This document shows positions 7,755-14,003 of a stretch of DNA of 19,041 bases, one piece after another; the stretch's first letter is position 1; each line of letters starts with the position of its first letter. Origin of the DNA: JADGGV01 sp035715725. Lineage in GTDB: Bacteria > Gemmatimonadota > Gemmatimonadetes > Longimicrobiales > RSA9. The DNA is taken from positions 1 to 19,041 of the forward strand of contig DASTKT010000114.1 in the NCBI GenBank assembly GCA_035715725.1, given 5' to 3'. The translations under genes were made by a program, and so were the position numbers. The notes beneath the pieces are model-generated. The model saw only the letters and a list, made by a program, of their open reading frames with translations. It ran no database searches and was not told the DNA's origin.

Positions 7755-7797
7755 GAACGGCGCCGGCCCCCCCCACCCGGGGGGCGCGGCGCCGTTC
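7755..7797 (+). terminator. Strong GC hairpin terminator after the DUF4870-type gene
   Basis: GAACGGCGCCG (7755-7765) pairs perfectly with CGGCGCCGTTC (7787-7797). Inside it, a run of C (7767-7772) pairs with a run of G (7779-7784). Together this gives about 18 bp with one bulged G at 7786. It is 53 bases after the stop and is followed by gcgttctcac, which is poor in T, as is common for terminators in very GC-rich genomes. Confidence 0.75.
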
Positions 7798-7838
7798 GCG
7801 TTCTCACATGCCGCCAGCTGCGCCGCGCCGGCCGTGAT

Positions 7839-7908
7839 GCCGCCGGCCGGCGCGCGTCGCACGGTCCGCGGCATGGGTCGGACGACCCTTGTACGCCGCC
7901 GGCCGGCG
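7839..7908. repeat. Two copies of a GC palindrome upstream of the PorT-type gene
   Basis: The 14-mer GCCGCCGGCCGGCG occurs at 7839-7852 and 7895-7908, 56 bases apart. Its core CGCCGGCCGGCG is a perfect 12-bp palindrome. The second copy lies just after TTGTAC (7889-7894). This could be an operator pair, but such GC strings arise easily in this base composition. Confidence 0.3.
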
Positions 7909-8086
7909 GGAGAGGATTCGTCCCGCGCGTCAGGACCGCCCGCGCGGCGCCCACGGCCGGCGCGAGCCGCGGCGCGCAGGCCGGCGCCGCCGGCGGCGAG
8001 CGGCGGTGCGCCGCGGACCCGACCGCCACCGACCGGGAGCGGGTGGTCCGGACCCGGAATCTCCCCTCATCGAGCGAGGCTCGCAT

Positions 8087-8752
8087 ATGCGACAGTTCCT
8101 TGGTGTGTTCGCGCTCATCCCCCTGGCGGCGCTGGCGGTGACGGCGCGCCCGGCGGCGGCGCAGTTCGGGTTCCGCGGCGGTGCGAACCTGAGCAAGTTC
8201 GTGGGCGGGGACACGGGCTCGGAGTCGAAGACGAAGCTGAAGCTGGGCGCCACGATCCCGATGTTCCACGTGGGGCCGGTCTCGCTGGTGCCGGAGGTGT
8301 ACTACGCGCAGCGGGGGGCGAAGACGCAGGCCTCGCCGTTCGGCTCGGCGGCCGGCGGCATCTACGACTTCAGCATGGACTACATCGAGGTGCCGGTGCT
8401 GGCGAAGCTGTCGCTCCCGATCCCGGGCGCGCCGATGCTCCGGCCGTACATCGCGGGTGGACCGGTGTACGCGTGGCAGCTCAAGTGCGAGTATTCGCTG
8501 GAGAGCGCCGCGAGCCAGGCGGCGCAGGACTGCAAGGACCCGCAGCTCTCGAGCGCGAGCGCGGCGATGAAGAGCGCCGACAAGGGGATCGCCGGCGCGG
8601 CGGGAGTCGACCTGGCGGTGGGCGGCATCGGCGCGGTGAACCTCGATCTCCGCGTGGTGCGCGGGCTGTCGCGGCTGACCGAGAACGCGACCGGGCCGGA
8701 CGTGAAGAGCCAGTCGGTCTCGCTGATGCTCGGGTACTCGGTGATGCGGTAG
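8087..8752 (+). CDS. Outer-membrane beta-barrel protein, PorT-type
   Basis: A 221-residue protein with a signal peptide (MRQFLGVFALIPLAALAV, then ARPAAAQ, cleavage near residue 26). The mature start FGFRGGANLSKFVGGD is characteristic of the small 8-stranded barrels annotated as PorT or outer-membrane beta-barrel family. Alternating hydrophobic strands with Tyr/Phe girdles follow (for example SLVPEVYYAQRG, YIEVPVLAKLSL, LRPYIAGGPVYAW), and the last strand ends VSLMLGYSVMR. Two cysteines flank a predicted loop (KCEYSLES...QDCKD) and could form a disulfide outside the cell. Such barrels occur in many Bacteroidota-like envelopes; a role in type 9 secretion is not implied, because no other T9SS gene is visible. 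The ribosome site (GAGG, 8076-8079) lies in a small hairpin. The ECF sigma gene follows 165 bases later. Confidence 0.83.
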   Translation: MRQFLGVFALIPLAALAVTARPAAAQFGFRGGANLSKFVGGDTGSESKTKLKLGATIPMFHVGPVSLVPEVYYAQRGAKTQASPFGSAAGGIYDFSMDYIEVPVLAKLSLPIPGAPMLRPYIAGGPVYAWQLKCEYSLESAASQAAQDCKDPQLSSASAAMKSADKGIAGAAGVDLAVGGIGAVNLDLRVVRGLSRLTENATGPDVKSQSVSLMLGYSVMR

Positions 8753-8781
8753 GCGGCGTCGCGTTCCGCGCGCGCGCGTCA

Positions 8782-8827
8782 CGCGGGCCCCGTCCGGATG
8801 CCCGGGTGGGGCCCGCGGCGCATCCGG
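8782..8827 (+). promoter_or_regulatory. Competing hairpins between barrel gene and sigma operon
   Basis: CGCGGGCCCC (8782-8791) pairs perfectly with GGGGCCCGCG (8808-8817), forming a 10-bp stem with a 16-base loop. Loop bases CCGGATG (8794-8800) are also complementary to CATCCGG (8821-8827). Both stems together would need a 3-base crossing of a 10-bp helix, so they are probably alternatives. The first may simply terminate the barrel transcript. Confidence 0.45.
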
Positions 8828-8855
8828 GGGCGCGGCCGGTCGGGGAAGAGCGCGC

Positions 8856-8884
8856 TTGCCCGCCCGGAGCGGGGGCGCCACCTT
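8856..8884 (+). promoter_or_regulatory. Putative promoter of the ECF sigma operon
   Basis: TTGCCC (8856-8861), 17 bases, then CACCTT (8879-8884), the last followed by TTCGG. It is about 34 bases before the sigma ATG. The -10 part resembles the TATCTT/TAGCTT boxes before other genes of the window. Since ECF sigma factors often control themselves, this may instead be their own target site; no second copy was found to compare. Confidence 0.35.
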
Positions 8885-8917
8885 TTCGGGGTCCCCTTCC
8901 TCCCGGCCCGGAGCCCC

Positions 8918-9514
8918 ATGGTCGAGCAGCAGGGCGCGACGACTCCGCCAGATGCGGCGCTCGTCGCCGCGATGGCGGCGGGGGACGAGAGCGCGCTGGC
9001 GCGGCTGTACGACCGGTATGGGCGCACGGCGTACTCGATCGCCTACGCGATCCTGGGGAACGGGGCGGACGCCGAGGAGGCCGTGGCCGATGCGTTCGTG
9101 CAGGCGTGGGCCCAGGCCGCCACGTTCGACGCGAGACGGGCGAGCGTGGCGGCGTGGCTGTGCCTGCTGACGCGCTCGCGCGCGCTGGACCGGCTGCGGG
9201 CGCGCCGGCGGCGCACGCGGACGCTGGAGCTGGCCGCCTCGAAGGCGGACGACGGCATGGCGCTTCCGCTGGCGATCCCGGAGCCGGCGCCCGACCGCAT
9301 GGCCGAGCGGGGCGAAGCGCGGGAGCTGGTGCTGCGGGCGATGGCGGAGCTGCCGGAGCCGCAGCGGCGGGTGCTCGAGCTGGCGTACTTCGGCGGGCTC
9401 ACGCAGAGCGAGATCGCCGAGGAGCTCGGGGAGCCGCTCGGGACGGTGAAGACGCGCACCCGCGCGGCGTTGGAGAAACTGAGGGGCGCCCTGGCGGCGT
9501 ATCCCGGGTCATGA
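8918..9514 (+). CDS. ECF-type RNA polymerase sigma factor (RskA-partnered)
   Basis: A 198-residue sigma-70 family protein with only regions 2 and 4. Region 2 covers about 25-98 (ALARLYDRYGRTAYSIAYAI, then DAEEAVADAFVQAWAQAATF, DARRASVAAWLCLLTRSRAL, DRLRARRRR). A short linker (about 100-135) leads to region 4 (137-190), with the helix-turn-helix LTQSEIAEELGEPLGTVKTR. The DAEE and SVAAWL signatures match the SigK-like ECF group that pairs with RskA-type anti-sigma factors, as it does here. It directs RNA polymerase to an envelope-stress regulon when released. The start at 8918 has GGAG 4 bases upstream; the open frame extends to 8798 but is not conserved-looking. Its TGA overlaps the next ATG in ATGA, indicating translational coupling at about 1:1. 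Confidence 0.92.
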   Translation: MVEQQGATTPPDAALVAAMAAGDESALARLYDRYGRTAYSIAYAILGNGADAEEAVADAFVQAWAQAATFDARRASVAAWLCLLTRSRALDRLRARRRRTRTLELAASKADDGMALPLAIPEPAPDRMAERGEARELVLRAMAELPEPQRRVLELAYFGGLTQSEIAEELGEPLGTVKTRTRAALEKLRGALAAYPGS

Positions 9515-10428
9515 ACGGCGAGCATCCCTTCCTCGACCTAGCCGCGCCGTACGCGCTGGGCGCGCTCGACCCCGACGAGACCGCCGCGTTCGAGGCGCAC
9601 CTCGCCGGCTGTGCCGCGTGCCGGGCGGAGGTCGAGTCGTTCCGGGACGTGGTCGGCCTGGTCGGCCTCGCGGCGCCGCCGGCCGAACCGCCGCCGGCGC
9701 TGCGCGACCGGATCCTGAGGGACGCGCACAAGGTTCGGCCGATCCGCTCGGCGGCGCATCGGGCGGAGGCACCGGAGCCGGCCCCAGGCAATTCCGTCGG
9801 GGAAGCGATCGAGCCGGGGCCGGTGGAGTACACGCGCCCGGGCGCCGGGCGGCTGGAGCCCCCGCCGCCGGCGGAGGACGTGCTGGTGCCGCTGCCGAAG
9901 CGCGCCGCGGCGCGGCGGGCGTGGCTGGCGCTGGCGACCGCCGTCGTGCTGCTGCTGGCGGCGTCGGCACTGGTTCTGCGGGAGGCCGGCGCCCGGCGCG
10001 AGGCCGAGCGGCGCGCCGCGGCGGCGGAGGCCCGGGCGCGCGACGCCGAGCGGCGCCTGGCCCAGCGCGACGAGGTCCTGGCGACGCTCCTCTCGCCGCG
10101 GCTCCGCACGGCCACGCTGGCCGCCACCGGGGAGGCGCCGTCGATGCGCCTCTACTGGGACCGCGAGCGCAACCGTGTGGTGGTGGCCGCGTTCCGCCTG
10201 CCGCCGGCGCCCCGCGGCCGCACGTACCAGCTCTGGGGGCTCGCCACGAACCGGCCCCCCGTGTCGCTCGGCACGTTCAACACGGCCGCGGACGGGCGCG
10301 CCACGCTCGCGCTGGCGGTTCCGGCGGGGCTCGATCTGAGCGCCGGCGCGGTGACGCGGGAGCCGGAGGGCGGCTCCGCGCAGCCCACCTCGACGCCGTT
10401 CCTGATCGGGTCCTGGCAGGGCGAATAG
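9511..10428 (+). CDS. RskA-type membrane anti-sigma factor
   Basis: A 305-residue anti-sigma factor. The cytosolic N-terminus carries the zinc anti-sigma (ZAS) motif H30-x3-C34-x2-C37 (HLAGCAAC) that holds the sigma factor. A long Pro/Ala/Glu-rich linker (about 55-130) leads to one transmembrane helix (137-156, WLALATAVVLLLAASALVL), then a charged coiled coil (157-193, alternating Ala/Arg/Glu) and the extracytoplasmic RskA domain to the end, with YQLWGLATNRPPVSLGTF and TREPEGGSAQPT, the family signatures. Release of the sigma factor is expected through regulated proteolysis, as known for RskA/Rip1; the proteases are not in this window. The start codon overlaps the sigma stop by 4 bases. The coiled-coil insert after the membrane helix is longer than I expect for the family. 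Confidence 0.92.
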   Translation: MNGEHPFLDLAAPYALGALDPDETAAFEAHLAGCAACRAEVESFRDVVGLVGLAAPPAEPPPALRDRILRDAHKVRPIRSAAHRAEAPEPAPGNSVGEAIEPGPVEYTRPGAGRLEPPPPAEDVLVPLPKRAAARRAWLALATAVVLLLAASALVLREAGARREAERRAAAAEARARDAERRLAQRDEVLATLLSPRLRTATLAATGEAPSMRLYWDRERNRVVVAAFRLPPAPRGRTYQLWGLATNRPPVSLGTFNTAADGRATLALAVPAGLDLSAGAVTREPEGGSAQPTSTPFLIGSWQGE

Positions 10429-10452
10429 GATAGTGCCGGGGGTTGTCGGGGC

Positions 10453-10481
10453 TTGTGCAACTCGTTGCGCCAGTTTATCCT
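10453..10481 (+). promoter_or_regulatory. Putative promoter of the exported TPR gene
   Basis: TTGTGC (10453-10458), 17 bases, then TATCCT (10476-10481), about 193 bases before the ATG at 10674. The leader contains a 7-bp hairpin (10530-10536/10539-10545) with a 2-base loop. The start is well defined by AAAGGAA at 10662-10668. Pattern-based only. Confidence 0.45.
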
Positions 10482-10673
10482 CAGCACTCTCGGAGTCCAC
10501 CAATCGAACCATCGACAGCTTCGGATGGCGGGCGCCACGGCGCCCGGCCAGGCCCCGCCGGGGTAGCCGCGCGAGCCCGCGCCGGGACCGGACGCGCCGG
10601 AGCGTTGGATCAAGGGGCGAGGCTCCTCGCCGGCGGCGGCGGGGTCGCAGCTCAACCAAGGAAAGGAACGGCA

Positions 10674-11945
10674 ATGAACCGCTCGTCCAGATTCGCTTGC
10701 ACCCTGGTCCTCGGGCTGCTCCTGGTGCCGGCCGCGGCGCGCGCGCAGCAAGAGCCGAAGGACAACAAGTGGACGAAGGATGCCACGAAGCTGCTGACGA
10801 TTGCGCAGCTCCAGCAGAAGCCCGAGCTCTACCAGCAGGCCCTCACGGCGCTGCAGGAGGGGATGCAGAAGGATCCCACGAACGCCAAGGTCTGGCTGCT
10901 GGCGGGGCAGATCCAGCTCGGGATGGAGAAGTACACGGACGCGGACGCGTCGCTCAAGAAGGCGGTCGAGCTGTACCCGAAGTACGCGGAGGACATCGAG
11001 CCGGCGCGCGAGCAGGCGTGGCTGAAGCTGTTCCAGGCGGGCGCCGCGGCCATGGACCGCAACCAGGCGGATTCCGCCGTCGCGCTGCTGACGCAGGCGG
11101 AGTCGATCTACGCGCAGCGGCCCGAGGCGGTGCTGAACCTCGGGATGCTGTACGCGAACAGCGGGAAGCCGGACGAGGCGACGAAGGCGTTCGCCGCGGC
11201 GAAGGAGCGCCTGCACGGGCCGCTCTTCGCGAAGCTGAAGCCCGAGGACCAGGCGCAGTGGAAGCAGTACGAGGCGGTGGCGGACCTGACGCTGTCGCAG
11301 GTGGAGGGCAACCGCGGCATCGAGGCGTTCAACGCCGGCAAGTACGACGAGGCGGTGGCGGCGTTCAAGAAGGCGGCGGCGGTCAACCCGAACTCCCGTG
11401 ACTACGTCTACAACCTGGCGCAGGCGATCTACGCGCAGGTCGACAAGCTGGAGAAGGACCGGAAGGCGGCGAAGCCCGCGGACGTCAAGCAGATCGACGC
11501 GCAGCTGGTCCCGCTCTACAAGGACGTGATCCCGGTGGTGGAGAAGTCGCTCACGTTCGATCCGGCGTCGCTGGACAGCTACGTGATCATCGGCCGGGCG
11601 TACCGCGGGCTGGCGCTGGCGGCGGCGGACCCGAAGGAGAAGACCTCGATGGAGGCGAAGGCCACCGAGGTGCTCGGCAACGCGCAGAAGCTCGCCTTCG
11701 AGGTCTCCGACGTGGCGGTCAGCTTCGGCGAGCAGGCCAAGCTGAACGGCAACATCAAGAACCGCACGGCCAAGCCGGGGGAGCCGCTCAAGCTGAAGGT
11801 CTCCTTCATCGGCATCGACGGCAACGTGATCGGCTCGGGCGACGTCTCCGTCGCCGCTTCTACGCCGGACAAGCCGGTGCCCTTCGAGGTGTCCGCGCCG
11901 GTGCAGGGGCAGGTGGCCGGCTGGAAGTACGAGATCGTCAAGTGA
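10674..11945 (+). CDS. Exported TPR protein with C-terminal FxLYD-like domain
   Basis: A 423-residue protein with a clear signal peptide (NRSSRFACTLVLGLLLVPAA, cleavage near ARA/QQ at 24). Several TPR-like units follow: around NAKVWLLAGQIQLGMEKYTD, PEAVLNLGMLYANSGKPDEA, GIEAFNAGKYDEAVAAFKKA and SLDSYVIIGRAYRGLALAA. A Lys/Ala/Asp-rich helical insert separates the last two. The final 90 residues look like a beta-sandwich of the FxLYD kind (LNGNIKNRTAKPGEPLKLKV, then GSGDVSVAA, ending WKYEIVK). TPRs mediate protein contacts, so it may organise an envelope or periplasmic complex; the partner is unknown. Good ribosome site AAAGGAA, 5 bases from the ATG. Closed by a 13-bp hairpin, so it is probably monocistronic. 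I recognise the domains but no specific family name. Confidence 0.83.
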   Translation: MNRSSRFACTLVLGLLLVPAAARAQQEPKDNKWTKDATKLLTIAQLQQKPELYQQALTALQEGMQKDPTNAKVWLLAGQIQLGMEKYTDADASLKKAVELYPKYAEDIEPAREQAWLKLFQAGAAAMDRNQADSAVALLTQAESIYAQRPEAVLNLGMLYANSGKPDEATKAFAAAKERLHGPLFAKLKPEDQAQWKQYEAVADLTLSQVEGNRGIEAFNAGKYDEAVAAFKKAAAVNPNSRDYVYNLAQAIYAQVDKLEKDRKAAKPADVKQIDAQLVPLYKDVIPVVEKSLTFDPASLDSYVIIGRAYRGLALAAADPKEKTSMEAKATEVLGNAQKLAFEVSDVAVSFGEQAKLNGNIKNRTAKPGEPLKLKVSFIGIDGNVIGSGDVSVAASTPDKPVPFEVSAPVQGQVAGWKYEIVK

Positions 11946-11951
11946 GTCGGC

Positions 11952-11983
11952 CCGCGGGGGCCGGCACGGTCCGGCCCCCGCGG
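11952..11983 (+). terminator. 13-bp perfect hairpin terminator
   Basis: CCGCGGGGGCCGG (11952-11964) and its perfect complement CCGGCCCCCGCGG (11971-11983) flank a 6-base loop, beginning 7 bases after the TPR stop. The following bases are not T-rich. It probably ends the TPR transcript before the gene at 12040. Confidence 0.7.
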
Positions 11984-12039
11984 CGCTCGGCCCGATCCCG
12001 CCCGGACCCGCGACGCACCCGCGGCCACGGAGGCGCTCC

Positions 12040-12546
12040 ATGAACGCGATCCTTCGGCGCGCGCTCCTCCTCGCGCCCCTCTCTTCGACGCTCGCCTGCT
12101 ACACGTACGCGCCCATGGACATCGGCGACGTGGCGGCCGGCGCGCCGGTGCGCGCCCGCGTGTCCGGCGCGGGCGCCGACCAGATCTCCGCCGTGGTGCC
12201 GCTGAGCGGGCGGGTGGTGGACGGCCACCTGGTCGAGCGCGACAGCGCCTCGATCCTGCTCCAGGTCCCCTCGGCGCGGCGGGACGGCGTGCCCGGGCTC
12301 CAGGTGCTCTACCAGCGGGTGCGCGTGCCGCGCGCGGACGTGCTGGAGCTGGAATCCCGGCGGCTCGATCCGGTGCGCACGGGGCTGATCGCGGTCGGCG
12401 GGACCGCGCTCGCGGCCTTCATCGCATCGCGGGTGCTCAAGGGGAACGAGCCGGGCGTGCCGCGGACGGGCGGCCCCGGGGGCACGGAGCTGACGTCGGG
12501 CGCGAGGCGGGGGGTGCCGCTGGGACTCAGGGTGCCGCTGCCCTGA
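12040..12546 (+). CDS. Small exported (probable lipo)protein of unknown function
   Basis: A 168-residue protein with an N-terminal signal (NAILRRALLLAPLSSTLAC). The cysteine at 20 lies in TLAC, close to but not a canonical lipobox, so it is probably a lipoprotein. The central part is strand-like and resembles an RNA/ligand-binding beta domain only superficially: PVRARVSGAGADQISAVVPL, GRVVDGHLVERDSASILLQV. A conserved-looking VPRADVLELESRRLDPVRTG segment precedes a second hydrophobic stretch (LIAVGGTALAAFIASRVL, about 119-136) and a disordered Gly/Pro tail. I recall similar hypothetical proteins from Gemmatimonadota but cannot name a family. Start supported by GGAGG at 12029-12033, 6 bases from the ATG. 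It has its own strong hairpin downstream and is convergent with the susD-like gene. Confidence 0.72.
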   Translation: MNAILRRALLLAPLSSTLACYTYAPMDIGDVAAGAPVRARVSGAGADQISAVVPLSGRVVDGHLVERDSASILLQVPSARRDGVPGLQVLYQRVRVPRADVLELESRRLDPVRTGLIAVGGTALAAFIASRVLKGNEPGVPRTGGPGGTELTSGARRGVPLGLRVPLP

Positions 12547-12567
12547 CGCCGGAGCGGCCGGAAGGAG

Positions 12568-12601
12568 ACCGGGCCCGACCTCACGAGAGGTCGGGCCCGG
12601 T
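12568..12601. terminator. 14-bp perfect hairpin between convergent genes
   Basis: ACCGGGCCCGACCT (12568-12581) pairs perfectly with AGGTCGGGCCCGGT (12588-12601) around a 6-base loop. It is followed by tcgatttcg, giving a short T-run on the + strand. It lies 22 bases after the + strand stop and suits terminating that gene. Confidence 0.75.
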
Positions 12602-12624
12602 TCGATTTCGTACCGGATCCGGTC

Positions 12625-12666
12625 CCGCCTCCGCGCCGGCCGCCGAACGGCCGGGGGCGGAGGCGG
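12625..12666 (-). terminator. Compound hairpin terminator of the susCD operon
   Basis: CCGCCTCCGC (12625-12634) pairs with GCGGAGGCGG (12657-12666). Inside, CCGGCCG (12636-12642) pairs with CGGCCGG (12648-12654) around ccgaa. It lies 10 bases beyond the susD-like stop on the minus strand. No T-run follows, but the neighbouring 12568-12601 hairpin could act as a second barrier. Confidence 0.6.
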
Positions 12667-12675
12667 AGGCGGGGC

Positions 12676-13992
12676 TCAGGACTGCAGGTTCGGGTTCGTG
12701 TCCTTCTCGGACGGCGAGATCGGGAAGCAGAGGTCCTGCTTCACGAGGTGCGACTGTGCCCCGACCTGCTCGAGCGGATCGAGCGCGCCGGGCGTGTTGT
12801 CCGCCTTCCAGCGGCGGAGGTCGCCGAGGCGACGGGACTCGAGCCACAGCTCGATGGCGCGCTCCCGCTTGAGGAGCGTCCACGTGTCGGCGAGCGTCGA
12901 GGCGGTCACGGCCGGCGCCTTGGCGTCGGTGCGGACCGCGTTGATCAGGGTCAGCGCGCCCGCGAAGTCGTTCGCGCGGAGCTTGGCCTCGGCCTCGATG
13001 AGTCGCATCTCGCGGCCGCTCGCCAGGCGGATGGCCGAGGCGGGGGAGGTGTACTTCGCCTCCGGGTACCACGGCACCTTGCCGCAGCACTCGATGGCGG
13101 CATCGCCTTGCATCTCCTTGCCCTGCGCGTCGAGCGGCCTGGTGTACGCCACGCGCGGGTCCTTCGTGTCGGCGTAGTACTTCTCGACCCAGGTGTTCCA
13201 CTCGGTGTGGGCGCGATACGGCTTGTTGCCGATGGACCACTGGATGCGGTTGTACTGCGCCTGGTCGCCGATGTCGAAGTACGGGACGGCGTACGAGAAC
13301 GTCGTCGGAATCGCCTGGGCGTCGGCGACGGCCTCGGTCCACTTGCCGAGCCAGACCCGGGCCTGGGCGCGGCCGGCCTGCGCCTGCTGCTTCTGCGCGG
13401 CGGTGCCGTGGGCCATGGCCTTCGTGAAGTAGTCCTCGGCGCGCTTCCAGTACTCGCTGTTCGCCTGCTTCGCGCCGCCGTCGATGACCGCGTCGCACAT
13501 GTTGTCGCCGAGGACGCGGTTGGCGAAGCCGGCGTAGATGTAGGAGCGGGCGAGGAGCGTGTCGCTGAGCGGCTTGGCCTCGACGACCGCGGCGGCGTGC
13601 TCGGCGGTCCAGCGGGCGCGCTGCGTCTGCTCCCACTGATCGTTCAGGTCGCGGTCCGCGGCGTCGAGCTGGCCGCGCTGCCACTGCGGCGTGATGCCGA
13701 AGGAGCCGGTGGAGCCGGCGGGGTGGATCTCCCGCGCGATGGCGGCGCCGGTGTAGCCGACCCAGTTGATGCCGGAGGCGAGGGCGCGGCCGGCGCCGTT
13801 GACGATGGCCGGCTGCGCGAGCTGGTCCTGGAGGTACTGGTCGTTGATGCGGCCGGGGTTGACCACCTTCGTGTCGCAGGCGGCGAGCGCGGTCGCGGCC
13901 AGCAGGAGGGCCGCGGCGCAGGCGCGCCGGAGGTCGAGGCGTGGCGCCATGGTCGTAGGCTCCGTCCGGTTCGGGGTCTCTCTCGGGATCAT
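12676..13992 (-). CDS. SusD/RagB-family surface lipoprotein
   Basis: A 438-residue outer-membrane lipoprotein acting as the ligand-binding lid of a SusC-type transporter. It has an N-terminal signal with lipobox LAAC (lipidated C39), then the helical TPR-like SusD fold: early residues NPGRINDQYLQD, a central helical region (ARSYIYAGFANRVLGDNMCD) and the C-terminal signature RLIEAEAKLRANDFAGAL, TLINAVR, then ERAIELWLESRRLGDLRRW, typical of RagB/SusD. A CC pair occurs in the segment IECCGKVPW. Start at 13992 is fixed by AGGAGG (14003-13998), which overlaps the SusC stop; a later ATG at 13950 lacks this. The gene follows the SusC-like gene by 10 bases, so transporter and lid are translationally coupled. 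No glycoside hydrolase is nearby, so the ligand may be a peptide or other organic molecule rather than a glycan. Confidence 0.93.
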   Translation of the reverse strand: MIPRETPNRTEPTTMAPRLDLRRACAAALLLAATALAACDTKVVNPGRINDQYLQDQLAQPAIVNGAGRALASGINWVGYTGAAIAREIHPAGSTGSFGITPQWQRGQLDAADRDLNDQWEQTQRARWTAEHAAAVVEAKPLSDTLLARSYIYAGFANRVLGDNMCDAVIDGGAKQANSEYWKRAEDYFTKAMAHGTAAQKQQAQAGRAQARVWLGKWTEAVADAQAIPTTFSYAVPYFDIGDQAQYNRIQWSIGNKPYRAHTEWNTWVEKYYADTKDPRVAYTRPLDAQGKEMQGDAAIECCGKVPWYPEAKYTSPASAIRLASGREMRLIEAEAKLRANDFAGALTLINAVRTDAKAPAVTASTLADTWTLLKRERAIELWLESRRLGDLRRWKADNTPGALDPLEQVGAQSHLVKQDLCFPISPSEKDTNPNLQS

Positions 13993-13997
13993 GGTCG

Positions 13998-14003
13998 CCT
14001 CCT
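13998..14003 (-). promoter_or_regulatory. Ribosome site of the susD-like gene overlapping the SusC stop
   Basis: AGGAGG (minus strand, 14003-13998) starts on the last base of the SusC TGA and stands 5 bases before the SusD ATG. This couples translation of the two partners and decides the SusD start. Confidence 0.75.

Larger units (their letters stand above)
7703..8086. other. 384-base intergenic region: terminator, palindromes, PorT-gene leader
   Basis: No credible gene. It holds a large terminator (7755-7797), two copies of a GC palindrome (7839-7852 and 7895-7908), a 6-bp hairpin (7875-7880/7883-7888), and just before the barrel gene a 5-bp hairpin CGAGC-GAG-GCTCG (8071-8083) that covers the only plausible ribosome site. 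TTGTAC at 7889-7894 could be a -35 box, but no good -10 follows. Confidence 0.45.

Noticed and set aside
8087..8752. Type 9 secretion gene
   Set aside because: PorT-type barrels are widespread; no other T9SS component is in the window.
7834..10428. One 864-codon frame running through the barrel and sigma genes into the anti-sigma gene
   Set aside because: Only the part from 9511 is protein-like (RskA). The upstream part is antisense-like Gly/Arg-rich filler, and barrel and sigma are clear in other frames. Not a fusion.
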